Assembly (NCBI RefSeq): GCF_004331075.1
Contig: NZ_SJNX01000005.1
Coordinates: forward strand, 186,001 to 250,000
From: Acinetobacter brisouioides
GTDB lineage: Bacteria > Pseudomonadota > Gammaproteobacteria > Pseudomonadales > Moraxellaceae
DNA: 64,000 bases
Direction: 5' to 3'
Shown: one piece after another, positions 55,372 through 64,000 of the stretch
Position numbering within the stretch: the stretch's first letter is position 1
How the letters are laid out: every line of letters starts with the position of its first letter
Program-made: the position numbers and the translations under genes
Notes under the pieces: model-generated
Databases searched by the model: none
What the model was told of the DNA's origin: nothing
Seen by the model: only the letters and a program-made list of their open reading frames with translations

Positions 55372-57630
55372 TTATTTCTGTTTTGAACTTTGTAGAATCT
55401 GCAAATACACAGACTTAAATACATCTTTATCCATATATAAATATTCAGCACTACTGACCTGTTGAATACTGCTCAGGTTCGGTGACTTCTGACGTGACTG
55501 CACATAAAATTTACCTAAACGATTTGCCAGATGCTTCAAATCATTCGTGGCTTGCTCCTCATTGTGTGCGGTTAAATAGCTGACTTCATATAGCTTGGCA
55601 AAACGTGACTCACTACTGCCATACGATTTTTGAATAATTGCCCACTGCTTAGCCACTCCTGCCTCACGCTGCGCTTTTTTCACAATCGGTGTTGCATCAA
55701 CTTTATAGAATGTTCTTGAATTGAGCTGGTGTTTTTTAATCAGCTGCTTGATTCTTGCCAGCTCCTGACCTTTTGGCGTGTAACTACCATTCTCCTGACC
55801 GTCATAATACGCCATGACCAGTGCAACCTCTTGAATATCCTGTGCCGAATAATGCTGCATAATTTGCGGATATTTCAGCGACAATAACATGCCATACACA
55901 AGCTGATAGGTTTTTATATACGAATGGTTTTGTGCATATGCTTGGTTAGCAAGCTGCTGAATTTGCTCATCCCAACTGTGTTGCCCAAATAGCCGTTTAA
56001 AGTGCTCAGCTTTTTCCTGTAATACAGTGCCTTGCGCCGCTTCTTCAAAAGATTTAGCTTTACGCATTCCCTCACGGTCAATATTTTTCGGATGACCATA
56101 ATTGCTCCACTGGTTATTCGAGCGGATATCTAAAGTCTTATTGATCGAATCAGCTTTCAATTGTGCCTGATAATTGGTGGTGACAGCGCGCCCCTGACGG
56201 TCGATGCCGATCTCAATCACTAATGGATTACGCTGTTCTACTTTCGCCAGCAACGCCTGAATTTGAGGTTGTTTGGCTTGCCACTGGGTTTTAAAATCTG
56301 TGGCGCTCACCAATTTTTCCGATGATTGACCTTTAAACAGCTCCACGACTTTAAACACATTCGTACCTGTTTTGGCCAATTGCTCTGCAAGTTGGTCATC
56401 TTGTGTTTGACTTGCAAACAAATCAACACCTTCATCCAGACAGGTTTGATATTGCCCCACACTTGCTAACTTCGGTTGTTTTTGCAAATTTACGCATTGC
56501 TGTTTGGATACATCAGCCGCTTCTGTATCAGATCCTTCAGCTTCGCTCGCACTCGATTCACTATTTACTACGTCATTTTTGACAGCTGCCGCAGCATGAT
56601 CTTCTGTATCACCCGTTGCCGCAGAAGCCACAGGTTCTAGATCTTTTGTATCGGTTAAACCCGCATCCTCATTTTCTACAACCGCATGATCTTTCCACAG
56701 GCCATAGGCCCAATCTGCCTGCTCTTGCGGCGTCATACGATTTAAATCGACTTGTTTGACTTCTGCGCTGACAGGCTTTTCACTGAGCAAATGCTGGGTC
56801 AAATAAGCGCTATTGACAGTGGTATAGCTCAGGCTTTGCGCAACATATTCCTCAAGAGAGGTATGTAATTGTACTTTTTCGACAACACCCTGCTGGCGTT
56901 CAGCGGCACTTACATTAACATGAGTCAACTGTTCTGGTGTTGCCAGAATATAGGGCAACGCATTGCTTTGTTTCAGGTAATCGACCAACAAGCGCATATC
57001 CAGCTGATTGAACTGACCTTTAAATTTAGACAGGTCAAAATACATCAACTGGTCACGCTGTTCTGGAGCAGCCAAAAATGGCATAAATGCAAAAACGTTG
57101 GTATAGAATTTGGCCTGTTTCAAGTCAACGATGAGCGGATAACTAAGCTGCATTTGTAAACTTGGTGTCTGATAACGAGCCGTCAGGTTCATACCCGCCA
57201 CCTGATCGCGATAATCAACGCCACCCTGATAATTCACTTGAAAATCTTGTAAGAAATTGAAACCTGTTGTAAGCAGACGTGACCACTTTTGCTTGCCGTT
57301 TTGCAGTTGTTCCTGAAGCAAGGCAAGCTCAAGCTGCTGACGCTGCTCGGCAGATAAATTGATTTGCTGTGTACTCAAATAATGATTTAATCTGTTTTTT
57401 AATTCCTGATTTAACTCAGGATTTTTCTTGAATGTATGTGCACTCTGTTGCACATCGAAACTAAGATCCCCTTTGAAATCAAAGCCGGAATTCTCATAAA
57501 TTGCACTGACTGCATGCACAGTATGATCCTGAATTTGTTCCGTTTTTTGAGGTGACTGAACAAAATGCTGTGAACAACCTGCCAAACTTAAACCAAATAA
57601 ACAACATGTTAAATATTGTAATTTCATCAT
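55372..57630 (-). CDS. Large lipoprotein of unknown function
   Basis: A 752-residue lipoprotein. The N-terminus MMKLQYLTCCLFGLSLAGC ends in a lipobox with Cys19 acylated. Residues after it are Gln/Ser-rich, and Gln at +3 does not signal inner-membrane retention, so outer-membrane anchoring is likely. A globular region (about 40-320) precedes an acidic, Ala/Ser/Glu-rich low-complexity linker (about 325-385), then a second all-alpha-looking region (about 400-750). I do not recognise a domain; the length and genus context suggest an Acinetobacter-type conserved lipoprotein. The ATG at 57630 is used; a GTG lies 3 bases before. It is a single gene closed by a strong terminator. Confidence 0.8.
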   Translation of the reverse strand: MMKLQYLTCCLFGLSLAGCSQHFVQSPQKTEQIQDHTVHAVSAIYENSGFDFKGDLSFDVQQSAHTFKKNPELNQELKNRLNHYLSTQQINLSAEQRQQLELALLQEQLQNGKQKWSRLLTTGFNFLQDFQVNYQGGVDYRDQVAGMNLTARYQTPSLQMQLSYPLIVDLKQAKFYTNVFAFMPFLAAPEQRDQLMYFDLSKFKGQFNQLDMRLLVDYLKQSNALPYILATPEQLTHVNVSAAERQQGVVEKVQLHTSLEEYVAQSLSYTTVNSAYLTQHLLSEKPVSAEVKQVDLNRMTPQEQADWAYGLWKDHAVVENEDAGLTDTKDLEPVASAATGDTEDHAAAAVKNDVVNSESSASEAEGSDTEAADVSKQQCVNLQKQPKLASVGQYQTCLDEGVDLFASQTQDDQLAEQLAKTGTNVFKVVELFKGQSSEKLVSATDFKTQWQAKQPQIQALLAKVEQRNPLVIEIGIDRQGRAVTTNYQAQLKADSINKTLDIRSNNQWSNYGHPKNIDREGMRKAKSFEEAAQGTVLQEKAEHFKRLFGQHSWDEQIQQLANQAYAQNHSYIKTYQLVYGMLLSLKYPQIMQHYSAQDIQEVALVMAYYDGQENGSYTPKGQELARIKQLIKKHQLNSRTFYKVDATPIVKKAQREAGVAKQWAIIQKSYGSSESRFAKLYEVSYLTAHNEEQATNDLKHLANRLGKFYVQSRQKSPNLSSIQQVSSAEYLYMDKDVFKSVYLQILQSSKQK

Positions 57631-57852
57631 CACTTGTTTTTTCCGTCTTGTTATATCGACTTATCGCTATAGTGCGATTTTTCGGAGAGACTTTAACAAA
57701 AATAATAATATACAAATAATAGCTTTATGTAATTCAATCCATCGGATTTGCCTTATTGACAGCACTTGCAAGTCAGGCTATCAATGTAATTAGTACACGG
57801 TTATGAATAATGAAATCCATCAGAACGCAATAAAAATTAGGATATTTGCCTT

Positions 57853-59676
57853 ATGACCACATATAAAGCGCCCCTACGTGACATACGTTTCCTTATGAAC
57901 GAGGTGTTTCATTATCCTGAACACTATAAAACCCTCTCCAATGCTGAAAATATTGACCAAGACACGGTTGATATGATTTTGGAAGGGGCGGCAGATTATT
58001 GTGAAAATGTCCTCGCACCGTTATATCAAACAGGTGATGATGAAGGCTGTCATTTTAAAGATGGCGTCGTCACCACACCAAAAGGCTATAAAGAAGCCTA
58101 CGACCAGTTTGTCCAAGGTGGCTGGCAAGGGTTGTCTTACCCTGAAGAATTTGGTGGGCAAGATTTACCCATGTCACTCAACCTGATTAAATCTGAAATG
58201 ATGGGTACAGCCAACTGGTCATTTACCATGTATCCGGGTTTAAGTATGGGCTGTATGAATACCATTATGCAGTTTGGTACGCCTGAGCAGAAAACCACGT
58301 ATATGCCGCATCTGGTAGCAGGAACATGGAGTGGTACCATGTGTTTGACTGAGCCACAGTGTGGTACTGACCTTGGACAAGTCAAAACCAAGGCTGAGCC
58401 GAATGCCGATGGTAGCTATGATATTACAGGCACCAAAATTTTCATTTCGGCAGGTGAACATGACTTGACTGAAAATATTGTGCATATTGTGCTGGCACGT
58501 TTACCCAATGCACCTCAGGGTACCAAAGGTATTTCCCTGTTTATTGTGCCGAAGTTCTTGCCAAATACCGATGGCGGTGTGGGCGAGCGTAATGCGGTAA
58601 ATTGCGGTTCGATTGAACATAAAATGGGAATTAAGGCATCTGCCACAGCAGTGCTGAACTTTGACCAAGCCAAAGGCTTCTTGATCGGTGAGCCGAATAA
58701 AGGTTTACATGCCATGTTTACCTTTATGAACACGGCGCGTATTGGTACAGCGGTACAAGGTATCGCCCATGCAGAATTATCTTATCAAGGTTCGCTGCCT
58801 TATGCGAAACAGCGTATGTCGATGCGTGCCTTGTCTGGCAAGAAAGACCCAGACAAACCTGCTGATGCAATTATTCACCACGCCGATGTACGTCGCATGT
58901 TATTAACCCAAAAAGCCATCGCTGAAGGTGGGCGTGCCATGATCTATTATGCCGCGCAGCTTGCTGACAAAATGAACGATGCCTTGAAACGTGGTGATCA
59001 GGCAGAGTTTGAAGCCTATGATGACAAACTCGGTTTTTACACCCCAATTTTAAAAGGTTTCCTGACTGAGCTGGGCTTTGAAGCAGCCAATCATGGCATG
59101 CAGGTCTTTGGCGGACATGGGTATATTAAAGAATGGGGTATGGAACAAATCGTCCGTGATGCCCGTATTTCAACCTTGTATGAAGGGACAACTGGCGTGC
59201 AGGCACTCGACTTGATTGGTCGTAAAGTACTGCTCTCGTCTAAAGGTAAAATTATTCGTGACTATACTGCCGAGATTTTGAAATTCTCAGGACGGCATGC
59301 CCGTAACAAATACTTGCGCCGCTTTATCTGGGATTTAACCAAACTTTGCGCGCAGTGGAATGCGATTACTGTACGAATTTTCTTGGCAGCACGCAAAGAC
59401 CGCGATGTAGTATCTGCTGCCTCTGTCGACTTCCTGATGTTCTCGGGTTATGTGATGATGGCCTATTTCTGGGCACAACAAGCCGCGATTGCTTCTGAAA
59501 AAATCGAAGCAGGTGACGGTGCAGAAACCATCGAGTTTTATAAAGCCAAAATCAAGGTGGCAGATTTTTACTTTGACCGTATTTTGCCACGCGCCCAAGG
59601 ACATGCCGAATCTGCGGTAACACCATCAAAAAGCCTGATTGGCTTACCTGTCGAACATTTCAGTTTTGATTACTAA
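57853..59676 (+). CDS. Acyl-CoA dehydrogenase with C-terminal extension
   Basis: A 607-residue FAD-dependent acyl-CoA dehydrogenase of the long (about 600-residue) FadE-like class. The standard N-terminal, beta and C-terminal domains contain GLSYPEEFGGQDLP, the FAD/substrate strand GTMCLTEPQCGTDLG, GTKIFISAGEHDL, and the catalytic-base region QIVRDARISTLYEGTTGVQALDLIGRK. An extra C-terminal helical domain (about residues 475-607) follows. It probably oxidises long-chain acyl-CoA in beta-oxidation. No electron-transfer flavoprotein or thiolase gene lies adjacent, so chain-length preference is unknown. It is monocistronic. Confidence 0.93.
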   Translation: MTTYKAPLRDIRFLMNEVFHYPEHYKTLSNAENIDQDTVDMILEGAADYCENVLAPLYQTGDDEGCHFKDGVVTTPKGYKEAYDQFVQGGWQGLSYPEEFGGQDLPMSLNLIKSEMMGTANWSFTMYPGLSMGCMNTIMQFGTPEQKTTYMPHLVAGTWSGTMCLTEPQCGTDLGQVKTKAEPNADGSYDITGTKIFISAGEHDLTENIVHIVLARLPNAPQGTKGISLFIVPKFLPNTDGGVGERNAVNCGSIEHKMGIKASATAVLNFDQAKGFLIGEPNKGLHAMFTFMNTARIGTAVQGIAHAELSYQGSLPYAKQRMSMRALSGKKDPDKPADAIIHHADVRRMLLTQKAIAEGGRAMIYYAAQLADKMNDALKRGDQAEFEAYDDKLGFYTPILKGFLTELGFEAANHGMQVFGGHGYIKEWGMEQIVRDARISTLYEGTTGVQALDLIGRKVLLSSKGKIIRDYTAEILKFSGRHARNKYLRRFIWDLTKLCAQWNAITVRIFLAARKDRDVVSAASVDFLMFSGYVMMAYFWAQQAAIASEKIEAGDGAETIEFYKAKIKVADFYFDRILPRAQGHAESAVTPSKSLIGLPVEHFSFDY

Positions 59677-59692
59677 GCCATAATTTCAAAAT

Positions 59693-59721
59693 AAAAAGAG
59701 CGCTCAATGCGCTCTTTTTAT
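59693..59721. terminator. Bidirectional terminator, acyl-CoA dehydrogenase/Dyp peroxidase
   Basis: AAAAAGAGCGC-TCAAT-GCGCTCTTTTT is an 11-bp stem with A/T flanks between two convergent genes. Confidence 0.9.
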
Positions 59722-59730
59722 TGGATCACT

Positions 59731-60657
59731 TTAATCGTCTAAATCGAGTACTTGTTCCAGTAACCGCTCTGATGGCGCAAAATAATAAGCACCGTCCACC
59801 GCAGCCACAAAATGCAATAAGCGGTCATGAATTCCATCACCACTGGTTCCAAACATACGCTGCAACATCCGATCAATACGAGTCAAATCTTTGGTATAGG
59901 CAATAAAAAATAGCCCCTGATCACCATGCCCATCGCCATACGGTAGACTGTGACGCAAGATCTCAAGTTCCTCACCTTCATCATCCTCAACCACAGTACG
60001 GGCAATATGAGCATTTTCAGGTTTAGCTTCATCATCCAGTTCAATCGACTCAAGCTTGGTTCGCCCGATCACCTGTTCCTGAACATCGACTTTTAAACGG
60101 CGCCATTTATCCAGATCATGTACATAACGCTGGGCAAAGACAAAACTTCCCCCTGCAAATTCACCCGCTTCTGCCCCGAGTAATGCGGTTTCTTCGCGGT
60201 TATCGCTAAATTGCGGGTTTTCTGTGCCATCGATAAAACCTGTTAAATCACGCCCATCGAGATAACGAAAGCAAGCGCGTTCATCTAGGACTTCCACTTT
60301 GTCCTGAATGCCATTAAAGAAGGTTTGACTCAACGAAAAACAGATATCGGTACGCTGACTGGCAATATGAATCAACACATCAGCAGGCTGCACAGGCATG
60401 TTAAACGCACCCGCTTGTGGATCAAGTTGGTTAAAACCCGCAGGTGTAGTGCCATGTAACTGATGCCAAAGTTCAGGGCCAAAAGCCACTGCTGTTTTGA
60501 TTTGTTCATTCGGATGTTGGGTGATCAGCCGATCTCGTTCTGAGAAAAATTTCTCTAGTTGTTTTTTTAAATCATAAAGACTGAGCTGGTTCAAACGAAC
60601 CACAAGAAAACGCGCATGATCTGAAGGTAATGGCAGAATTACGGATTGAGCAGTCAT
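59731..60657 (-). CDS. Dyp-type (YfeX-like) haem peroxidase
   Basis: A 308-residue dye-decolourising-type peroxidase. The family motif GxxDG occurs as GFIDGTENPQ (about residues 140-149), giving the catalytic Asp. The proximal haem His lies in NAHIARTVVEDDEG (about 213), and the distal Arg region is EILRHSLPYGDG. YfeX-type cytoplasmic members use H2O2 to oxidise porphyrinogens and other substrates, and a haem-iron release role has been debated. No signal peptide or encapsulin gene is seen, so it is probably a free cytoplasmic enzyme. Confidence 0.92.
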   Translation of the reverse strand: MTAQSVILPLPSDHARFLVVRLNQLSLYDLKKQLEKFFSERDRLITQHPNEQIKTAVAFGPELWHQLHGTTPAGFNQLDPQAGAFNMPVQPADVLIHIASQRTDICFSLSQTFFNGIQDKVEVLDERACFRYLDGRDLTGFIDGTENPQFSDNREETALLGAEAGEFAGGSFVFAQRYVHDLDKWRRLKVDVQEQVIGRTKLESIELDDEAKPENAHIARTVVEDDEGEELEILRHSLPYGDGHGDQGLFFIAYTKDLTRIDRMLQRMFGTSGDGIHDRLLHFVAAVDGAYYFAPSERLLEQVLDLDD

Positions 60658-60857
60658 GAAAAGCTCCTAAATGCTATTGTAATTTATTGCTCGAATCATT
60701 CTGCCCAAAGCATTCCCTGCTTAATAGCCTATTTTTGATAATATTTTTTGCGCTAAACAGTCACCTTCCATGAGTTGCCACAGGATTGCGATTTTGTTCA
60801 ATCCAGTTAAAATCAGAGTCACGATCATTTTCCCCAAAATAAAGGACACACAACTTT

Positions 60858-61472
60858 GTGACTACCCTGCTGATTTCTTATCTGATTGCGATTACTTTAC
60901 TGACAATTACCCCCGGGCTGGACACCACGCTAATTTTGCGTACAGCGACAGTGGAAGGTCGTCAAAAAGCTTTACAAGCAGCGATTGGAATTAATTTGGG
61001 GTGTTTGGTTTGGGGACTGGTGGTTGCCTGTGGACTCGGTGCCTTGCTGAGTAGTTCAGTGCTAGCTTTCACCTTGCTAAAATGGACAGGGGCGATATAT
61101 CTGGCTTGGCTCGGGGTACAAATGCTGCGCAACCCGCGTCAGCACTTGGGCAATTTGGAGCAAGGTACAACTCCGCAGCAAAACTGGTTACTCAAAGGCT
61201 GTCTGAGTAATTTGCTCAATCCGAAAGTCGGAATTTTCTATATTTCATTTTTACCGCAGTTTGTGCCTGATCAGCATGCCGCAACCATGTGGATTATGCT
61301 TCTGGTACTGATTCATATTGTACTGACGCTGATCTGGTCAGCTTTCCTGATTATCGGTTCACAGCCTTTTGCCAAATATTTGAAACAGCCGAAAATCGTA
61401 CAGAGTATTGACCGTATTACGGGTGCTGTTTTTGTCTTGTTTGCGCTGAAACTGGCATTCAGCAAACGCTAA
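60858..61472 (+). CDS. LysE/RhtB-family amino-acid exporter
   Basis: A 204-residue membrane protein with about six helices and the family start TPGLDTTLILRTATVEGRQKALQAAIGINLGCLVWG, followed by TGAIYLAWLGVQMLR and NLLNPKVGIFYISFLPQFV. RhtB-type members export homoserine, threonine or other amino acids by proton exchange. The substrate is not predictable. A GTG start at 60858 is used, with AAAGGA about 11 bases upstream. It is divergent from the peroxidase gene. Confidence 0.9.
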   Translation: MTTLLISYLIAITLLTITPGLDTTLILRTATVEGRQKALQAAIGINLGCLVWGLVVACGLGALLSSSVLAFTLLKWTGAIYLAWLGVQMLRNPRQHLGNLEQGTTPQQNWLLKGCLSNLLNPKVGIFYISFLPQFVPDQHAATMWIMLLVLIHIVLTLIWSAFLIIGSQPFAKYLKQPKIVQSIDRITGAVFVLFALKLAFSKR

Positions 61473-61489
61473 AACATTAAATACAATAA

Positions 61490-61505
61490 AGGGGCATTTT
61501 GCCCC
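61490..61505. terminator. Short GC hairpin between the LysE-family gene and hemW
   Basis: GGGGC-ATTTT-GCCCC is a 5-bp GC stem in the convergent gap. The minus strand continues TTTATTGTATTT, so it may end the hemW transcript. Termination for the LysE-family gene is doubtful. Confidence 0.5.
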
Positions 61506-61638
61506 TGTATCGTGTTGAATATCAGTTCAGTTACGAAAATTACGATTGAATTCATCTCATATCAATTCACCAAGATAAGATCTTGATAATTTTTCATTCT
61601 TATCAAATACTTCATACTTTCTTGATTGATTCTAGAAT

Positions 61639-62793
61639 TTATAAAAACTCTTCTAGCACACTATTTAAAAATAAATGCCCTTTTTCAGTACAAGCCAGCC
61701 GCTCAACATCTTCGATCAAAAGTTGTTGTTGCTGTAAGTTGTCAACACTTACCGCAACACTGGAAAATGGCAAGCCTGTACGCTGCTGATAAAACTCACT
61801 CGGTACGCCTTCATTTAAACGCAGTGCATTCATCATAAATTCAAAAGGCAGATCTTCATCATCAATGCGTTGCCACTGCAATGCAGGTGCAGGCACTTTG
61901 GCCAAGTAGTCTTTCGGTAAGCGGCTTTTTTGGAAACGGTAAATGCCATCGGGCTGCGTGACTTTACCGTGTGCCCCTGCCCCAATTGCCAAATAATCCC
62001 CAAACTGCCAGTAGTTCAGGTTATGTCGGGAAGGCAATTCTTTACGCCATGCCGACACTTCATAATTGATAAAGCCTTGTGCTTTTAAATACGCTTCACC
62101 TTGCTGCTGGATCTCAAGCAATACATCTTCATCGGGTAAAAGTGGCTGAGTACGGAAAAATACTGTATTTGGCTCAATGGTGAGCTGATACCAAGACACA
62201 TGGGTTGCCCCGCATTCCACCGCCAAACGCAAATCCTGTAAGGCTTGCTCAAGGGCTTGCTGTGGCAAACCGTGCATCAGGTCGACATTGACCCGTTCAA
62301 AGCCCGCCTGCCGTGCCTGCTGAATGGCTTTTTGGGCATTGTCACCGCTATGAATACGCCCTAAACGCTGCAAATGTTCGTTGTCAAAACTCTGTACACC
62401 AATCGACAGACGGTTAATGCCTGCCTGTAAATAATCGACAAAAGGCTGATGCTCTAGTGTACCTGGATTGGCTTCCAAGGTAATTTCACAGTCAGCCGAA
62501 AAATTCAGCCGTTGTTTTAATTCGCTAAATAACCATTGATAGCCTGCCGCCGAAATCAGTGACGGCGTTCCGCCACCAATAAACACACTCTGAATCTCGC
62601 GCCCCTGTGCCCATTCAATCTGCGTATCAAAGTCTGCAACCAGCGCCTGTAGATATTCCTGTTCCAAATCCAGTGACAATTTGCCATCGGGTACAGCATG
62701 CGAATTGAAGTCACAGTATGGGCATTTACGCACACACCACGGCATATGAATGTACAGCGAAAGCGGAATATTTTGCGGATTAAACAAGCTCAA
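61639..62793 (-). CDS. hemW: HemW, radical-SAM haem chaperone
   Basis: A 384-residue HemN-like radical-SAM protein. The iron-sulfur motif CVRKCPYCDF (C-x3-C-x2-C) lies at about residues 21-30, after the HemW-type start PLSLYIHMPWC. It lacks the long HemN N-terminus and the fourth Cys in C-x2-C-x-C, which separates it from HemN at 51531. GGGTPSLIS and TLEANPGTLE follow. HemW binds haem and helps insert it into respiratory proteins; it does not make porphyrin. Older annotation calls it coproporphyrinogen oxidase. Confidence 0.93.
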   Translation of the reverse strand: MSLFNPQNIPLSLYIHMPWCVRKCPYCDFNSHAVPDGKLSLDLEQEYLQALVADFDTQIEWAQGREIQSVFIGGGTPSLISAAGYQWLFSELKQRLNFSADCEITLEANPGTLEHQPFVDYLQAGINRLSIGVQSFDNEHLQRLGRIHSGDNAQKAIQQARQAGFERVNVDLMHGLPQQALEQALQDLRLAVECGATHVSWYQLTIEPNTVFFRTQPLLPDEDVLLEIQQQGEAYLKAQGFINYEVSAWRKELPSRHNLNYWQFGDYLAIGAGAHGKVTQPDGIYRFQKSRLPKDYLAKVPAPALQWQRIDDEDLPFEFMMNALRLNEGVPSEFYQQRTGLPFSSVAVSVDNLQQQQLLIEDVERLACTEKGHLFLNSVLEEFL

Positions 62794-62903
62794 GAACTCA
62801 GCCTAAAATAAGAAAAACCATCGTAGATTTTAGCATGTCTGACGCATAAAAGCCGCTGGGCAATGCTACACTGAACTGAAAATAACAACAGCAAGGATCA
62901 GCC

Positions 62904-63362
62904 GTGAAACTTACAGTCCACCTGTTATGGTTGTGTCCGCTTGCCTTTGGTGTGGGCATTGCCATGACTTTTCAAACGGCGATTAACAGTGCCTTACGCG
63001 AACATTTAACCTCGGCGCTGCATGCTGCTCTGATTTCCTTTAGTGTCGGGACACTGACTTTATTACTGTTAGTGCTATTTTTTACCAAGAGTTATCCGCA
63101 ATGGCAGACCTTGAGCCTGTTACCGTGGTATTTGTGGTTTGGTGGCTGTTTGGGGGTTTATGCCATCAGCATGAGCATTTATACTGCCCCTAAACTGGGC
63201 TTTTTGACCTTTTCTGGTTTGGTACTGTTTGGTCAAATCAGTATGTCAATATTACTGGATCACTTTGCGTGGTTTGGTAATGAGCGTGTCCCGATCTCTT
63301 GGCAACGTGTTTGCGGAGCCGTCGCAATTTTTGTTGGTGTATTACTTACTCTACAACGCTAA
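62904..63362 (+). CDS. YdcZ-type (DUF606) DMT-family membrane protein
   Basis: A 152-residue protein with about five helices: an N-terminal helix (LLWLCPLAFGVGIAMTFQTAINSALREHL), HAALISFSVGTLTLLLLVLFF, WYLWFGGCLGVYAISMSIYTAPKLG, LTFSGLVLFGQISMSILLDHF and AVAIFVGVLLTL. The G(V)xx(A)xQxxxNxxLR start and the GQ...S.LLDHFGWFG-like region are characteristic of the YdcZ/DUF606 family, half-sized relatives of drug/metabolite transporters that likely dimerise. The substrate is unknown. It lies 18 bp upstream of abeM and may be cotranscribed. Confidence 0.87.
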   Translation: MKLTVHLLWLCPLAFGVGIAMTFQTAINSALREHLTSALHAALISFSVGTLTLLLLVLFFTKSYPQWQTLSLLPWYLWFGGCLGVYAISMSIYTAPKLGFLTFSGLVLFGQISMSILLDHFAWFGNERVPISWQRVCGAVAIFVGVLLTLQR

Positions 63363-63380
63363 TTTATTTGAGTATTTTCA

Positions 63381-64000
63381 GTGCTAAAAACTCCTTCGAC
63401 AGGCGTGGAACTCAGACGCCTGTTTAGTCTTATGATTCCCATTCTGATTACCCAGTTTGCCCAAGCGGGTTTAGGGTTAATTGATACCATTATGGCGGGG
63501 CATTTGTCCGCAAGCGATTTGGCTGCGATTGCCGTTGGTGTCGGGATCTGGATTCCTGTGATGCTGATGTTTACAGGCATTGTACTGGCAACAACCCCAT
63601 TGGTGGCTGAAGCACTGGGCGCTCGGCAAGAGCACCAAATTCCGCATATTGTGCGTCAATCTTTATGGGTCGCAGGACTACTCGGCATTTTAGCCATGTT
63701 ACTGCTCCAGTTTATGCCGCTGCTATTACCGTTATTTAAAGTTCCTGTAGATTTAATGCCCAAAGCCAGCCTGTTTTTGCATGCAGTTGGTTTTGGTATG
63801 CCTACGATCACTTTATATACGGCACTGCGTTGTTATTCTGAAGCATTGGGCTATCCGCGCCCTGTGACTGTGATTAGCTTGTTGTCACTGGTGGTTTTGG
63901 TGCCACTGGATTACATTTTTATGTATGGAGTCGGCCCGATTCCACATTTAGGCAGTGCAGGCTGTGGTTTCGCCACCGCGATTTTACAATGGCTGATGCT
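63381..64000 (+). CDS. abeM: MATE-family multidrug efflux pump (AbeM/NorM-type), 5' part
   Basis: An open frame from GTG 63381 running off the window end, 206 codons visible. The sequence FSLMIPILITQFAQAGLGLIDTIMAGHLSASDLAAIAVGVGIWIPVMLM is the classic MATE N-terminus with TM1 and TM2. ATTPLVAEALGARQEHQIP, IVRQSLWVAGLLG, and later LRCYSEALGYPRPVTVIS and HLGSAGCGFATAILQW follow the AbeM pump of A. baumannii closely. It should export cationic drugs, dyes and fluoroquinolones by H+ or Na+ antiport. GTG is the first possible start in this frame after a stop at 63369. Confidence 0.92.
   Translation, partial: MLKTPSTGVELRRLFSLMIPILITQFAQAGLGLIDTIMAGHLSASDLAAIAVGVGIWIPVMLMFTGIVLATTPLVAEALGARQEHQIPHIVRQSLWVAGLLGILAMLLLQFMPLLLPLFKVPVDLMPKASLFLHAVGFGMPTITLYTALRCYSEALGYPRPVTVISLLSLVVLVPLDYIFMYGVGPIPHLGSAGCGFATAILQWLM

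Overview
The window is ordinary core chromosome of an Acinetobacter species. The evidence is an overall AT-rich composition, a BfmRS two-component pair directly beside nrdA, an AbeM-type MATE pump at the right edge, and Acinetobacter-like versions of Fur, BamE, SuhB, Dxs, RibA and PlsB. The species cannot be fixed from the sequence alone. No tRNA, rRNA, CRISPR array, prophage or intact insertion sequence was seen. Rho-independent terminators are frequent and usually sit between convergent genes.

Layout. 0-4.3 kb: the 3' end of pilT, then pilU, fur divergent from bamE, rnfH coupled to an NSS-like membrane protein, and a bacteriohemerythrin. 4.3-11.4 kb: a class II glutamine amidotransferase, an AT-rich orphan membrane protein, then the leftward run rep-dut-algC-argB. 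11.6-19.7 kb: bfmR-bfmS leftward; nrdA and nrdB rightward, separated by about 970 bp holding a 44-codon membrane mini-gene, paired RNA hairpins and a DUF2188 gene. 20-26 kb: a SulP transporter with STAS and cyclic-nucleotide-binding-like domains, a decayed IS3-type transposase, then a LysR regulator, an MHS tricarboxylate transporter and a ModA-like periplasmic protein that together look like a trans-aconitate utilisation locus. 26-33 kb: a LysR regulator divergent from an omega-amino-acid transaminase, adenosine deaminase, a Nudix hydrolase, a dicarboxylate symporter and TesB. 33-41.5 kb: plsB, an epimerase divergent from recG-comF, a LOG-family protein and corA. 41.5-47 kb: the mlaFEDCB phospholipid-transport operon and a DEAD-box RNA helicase with an Arg/Gly-rich repeat tail and a long structured leader. 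47.6-55.3 kb: suhB, dxs, ribA, hemN divergent from hemF, a small membrane protein and aroE. 55.3-64 kb: a large lipoprotein of unknown function, an acyl-CoA dehydrogenase, a Dyp-type peroxidase, a LysE-type exporter, hemW, a YdcZ-type membrane protein and the start of abeM.

Several functions recur: envelope maintenance (BamE, Mla, BfmRS, PlsB, the lipoproteins), deoxynucleotide supply (NrdAB, Dut), haem and isoprenoid precursors (HemN, HemF, HemW, Dxs), and carboxylate use. No wholly new multi-gene defence or biosynthetic system is evident. The best leads are the putative trans-aconitate locus, the nrdA-nrdB spacer with its mini-gene and RNA hairpins, candidate operators upstream of bfmR and nrdA, and several unassigned intergenic inverted-repeat structures.
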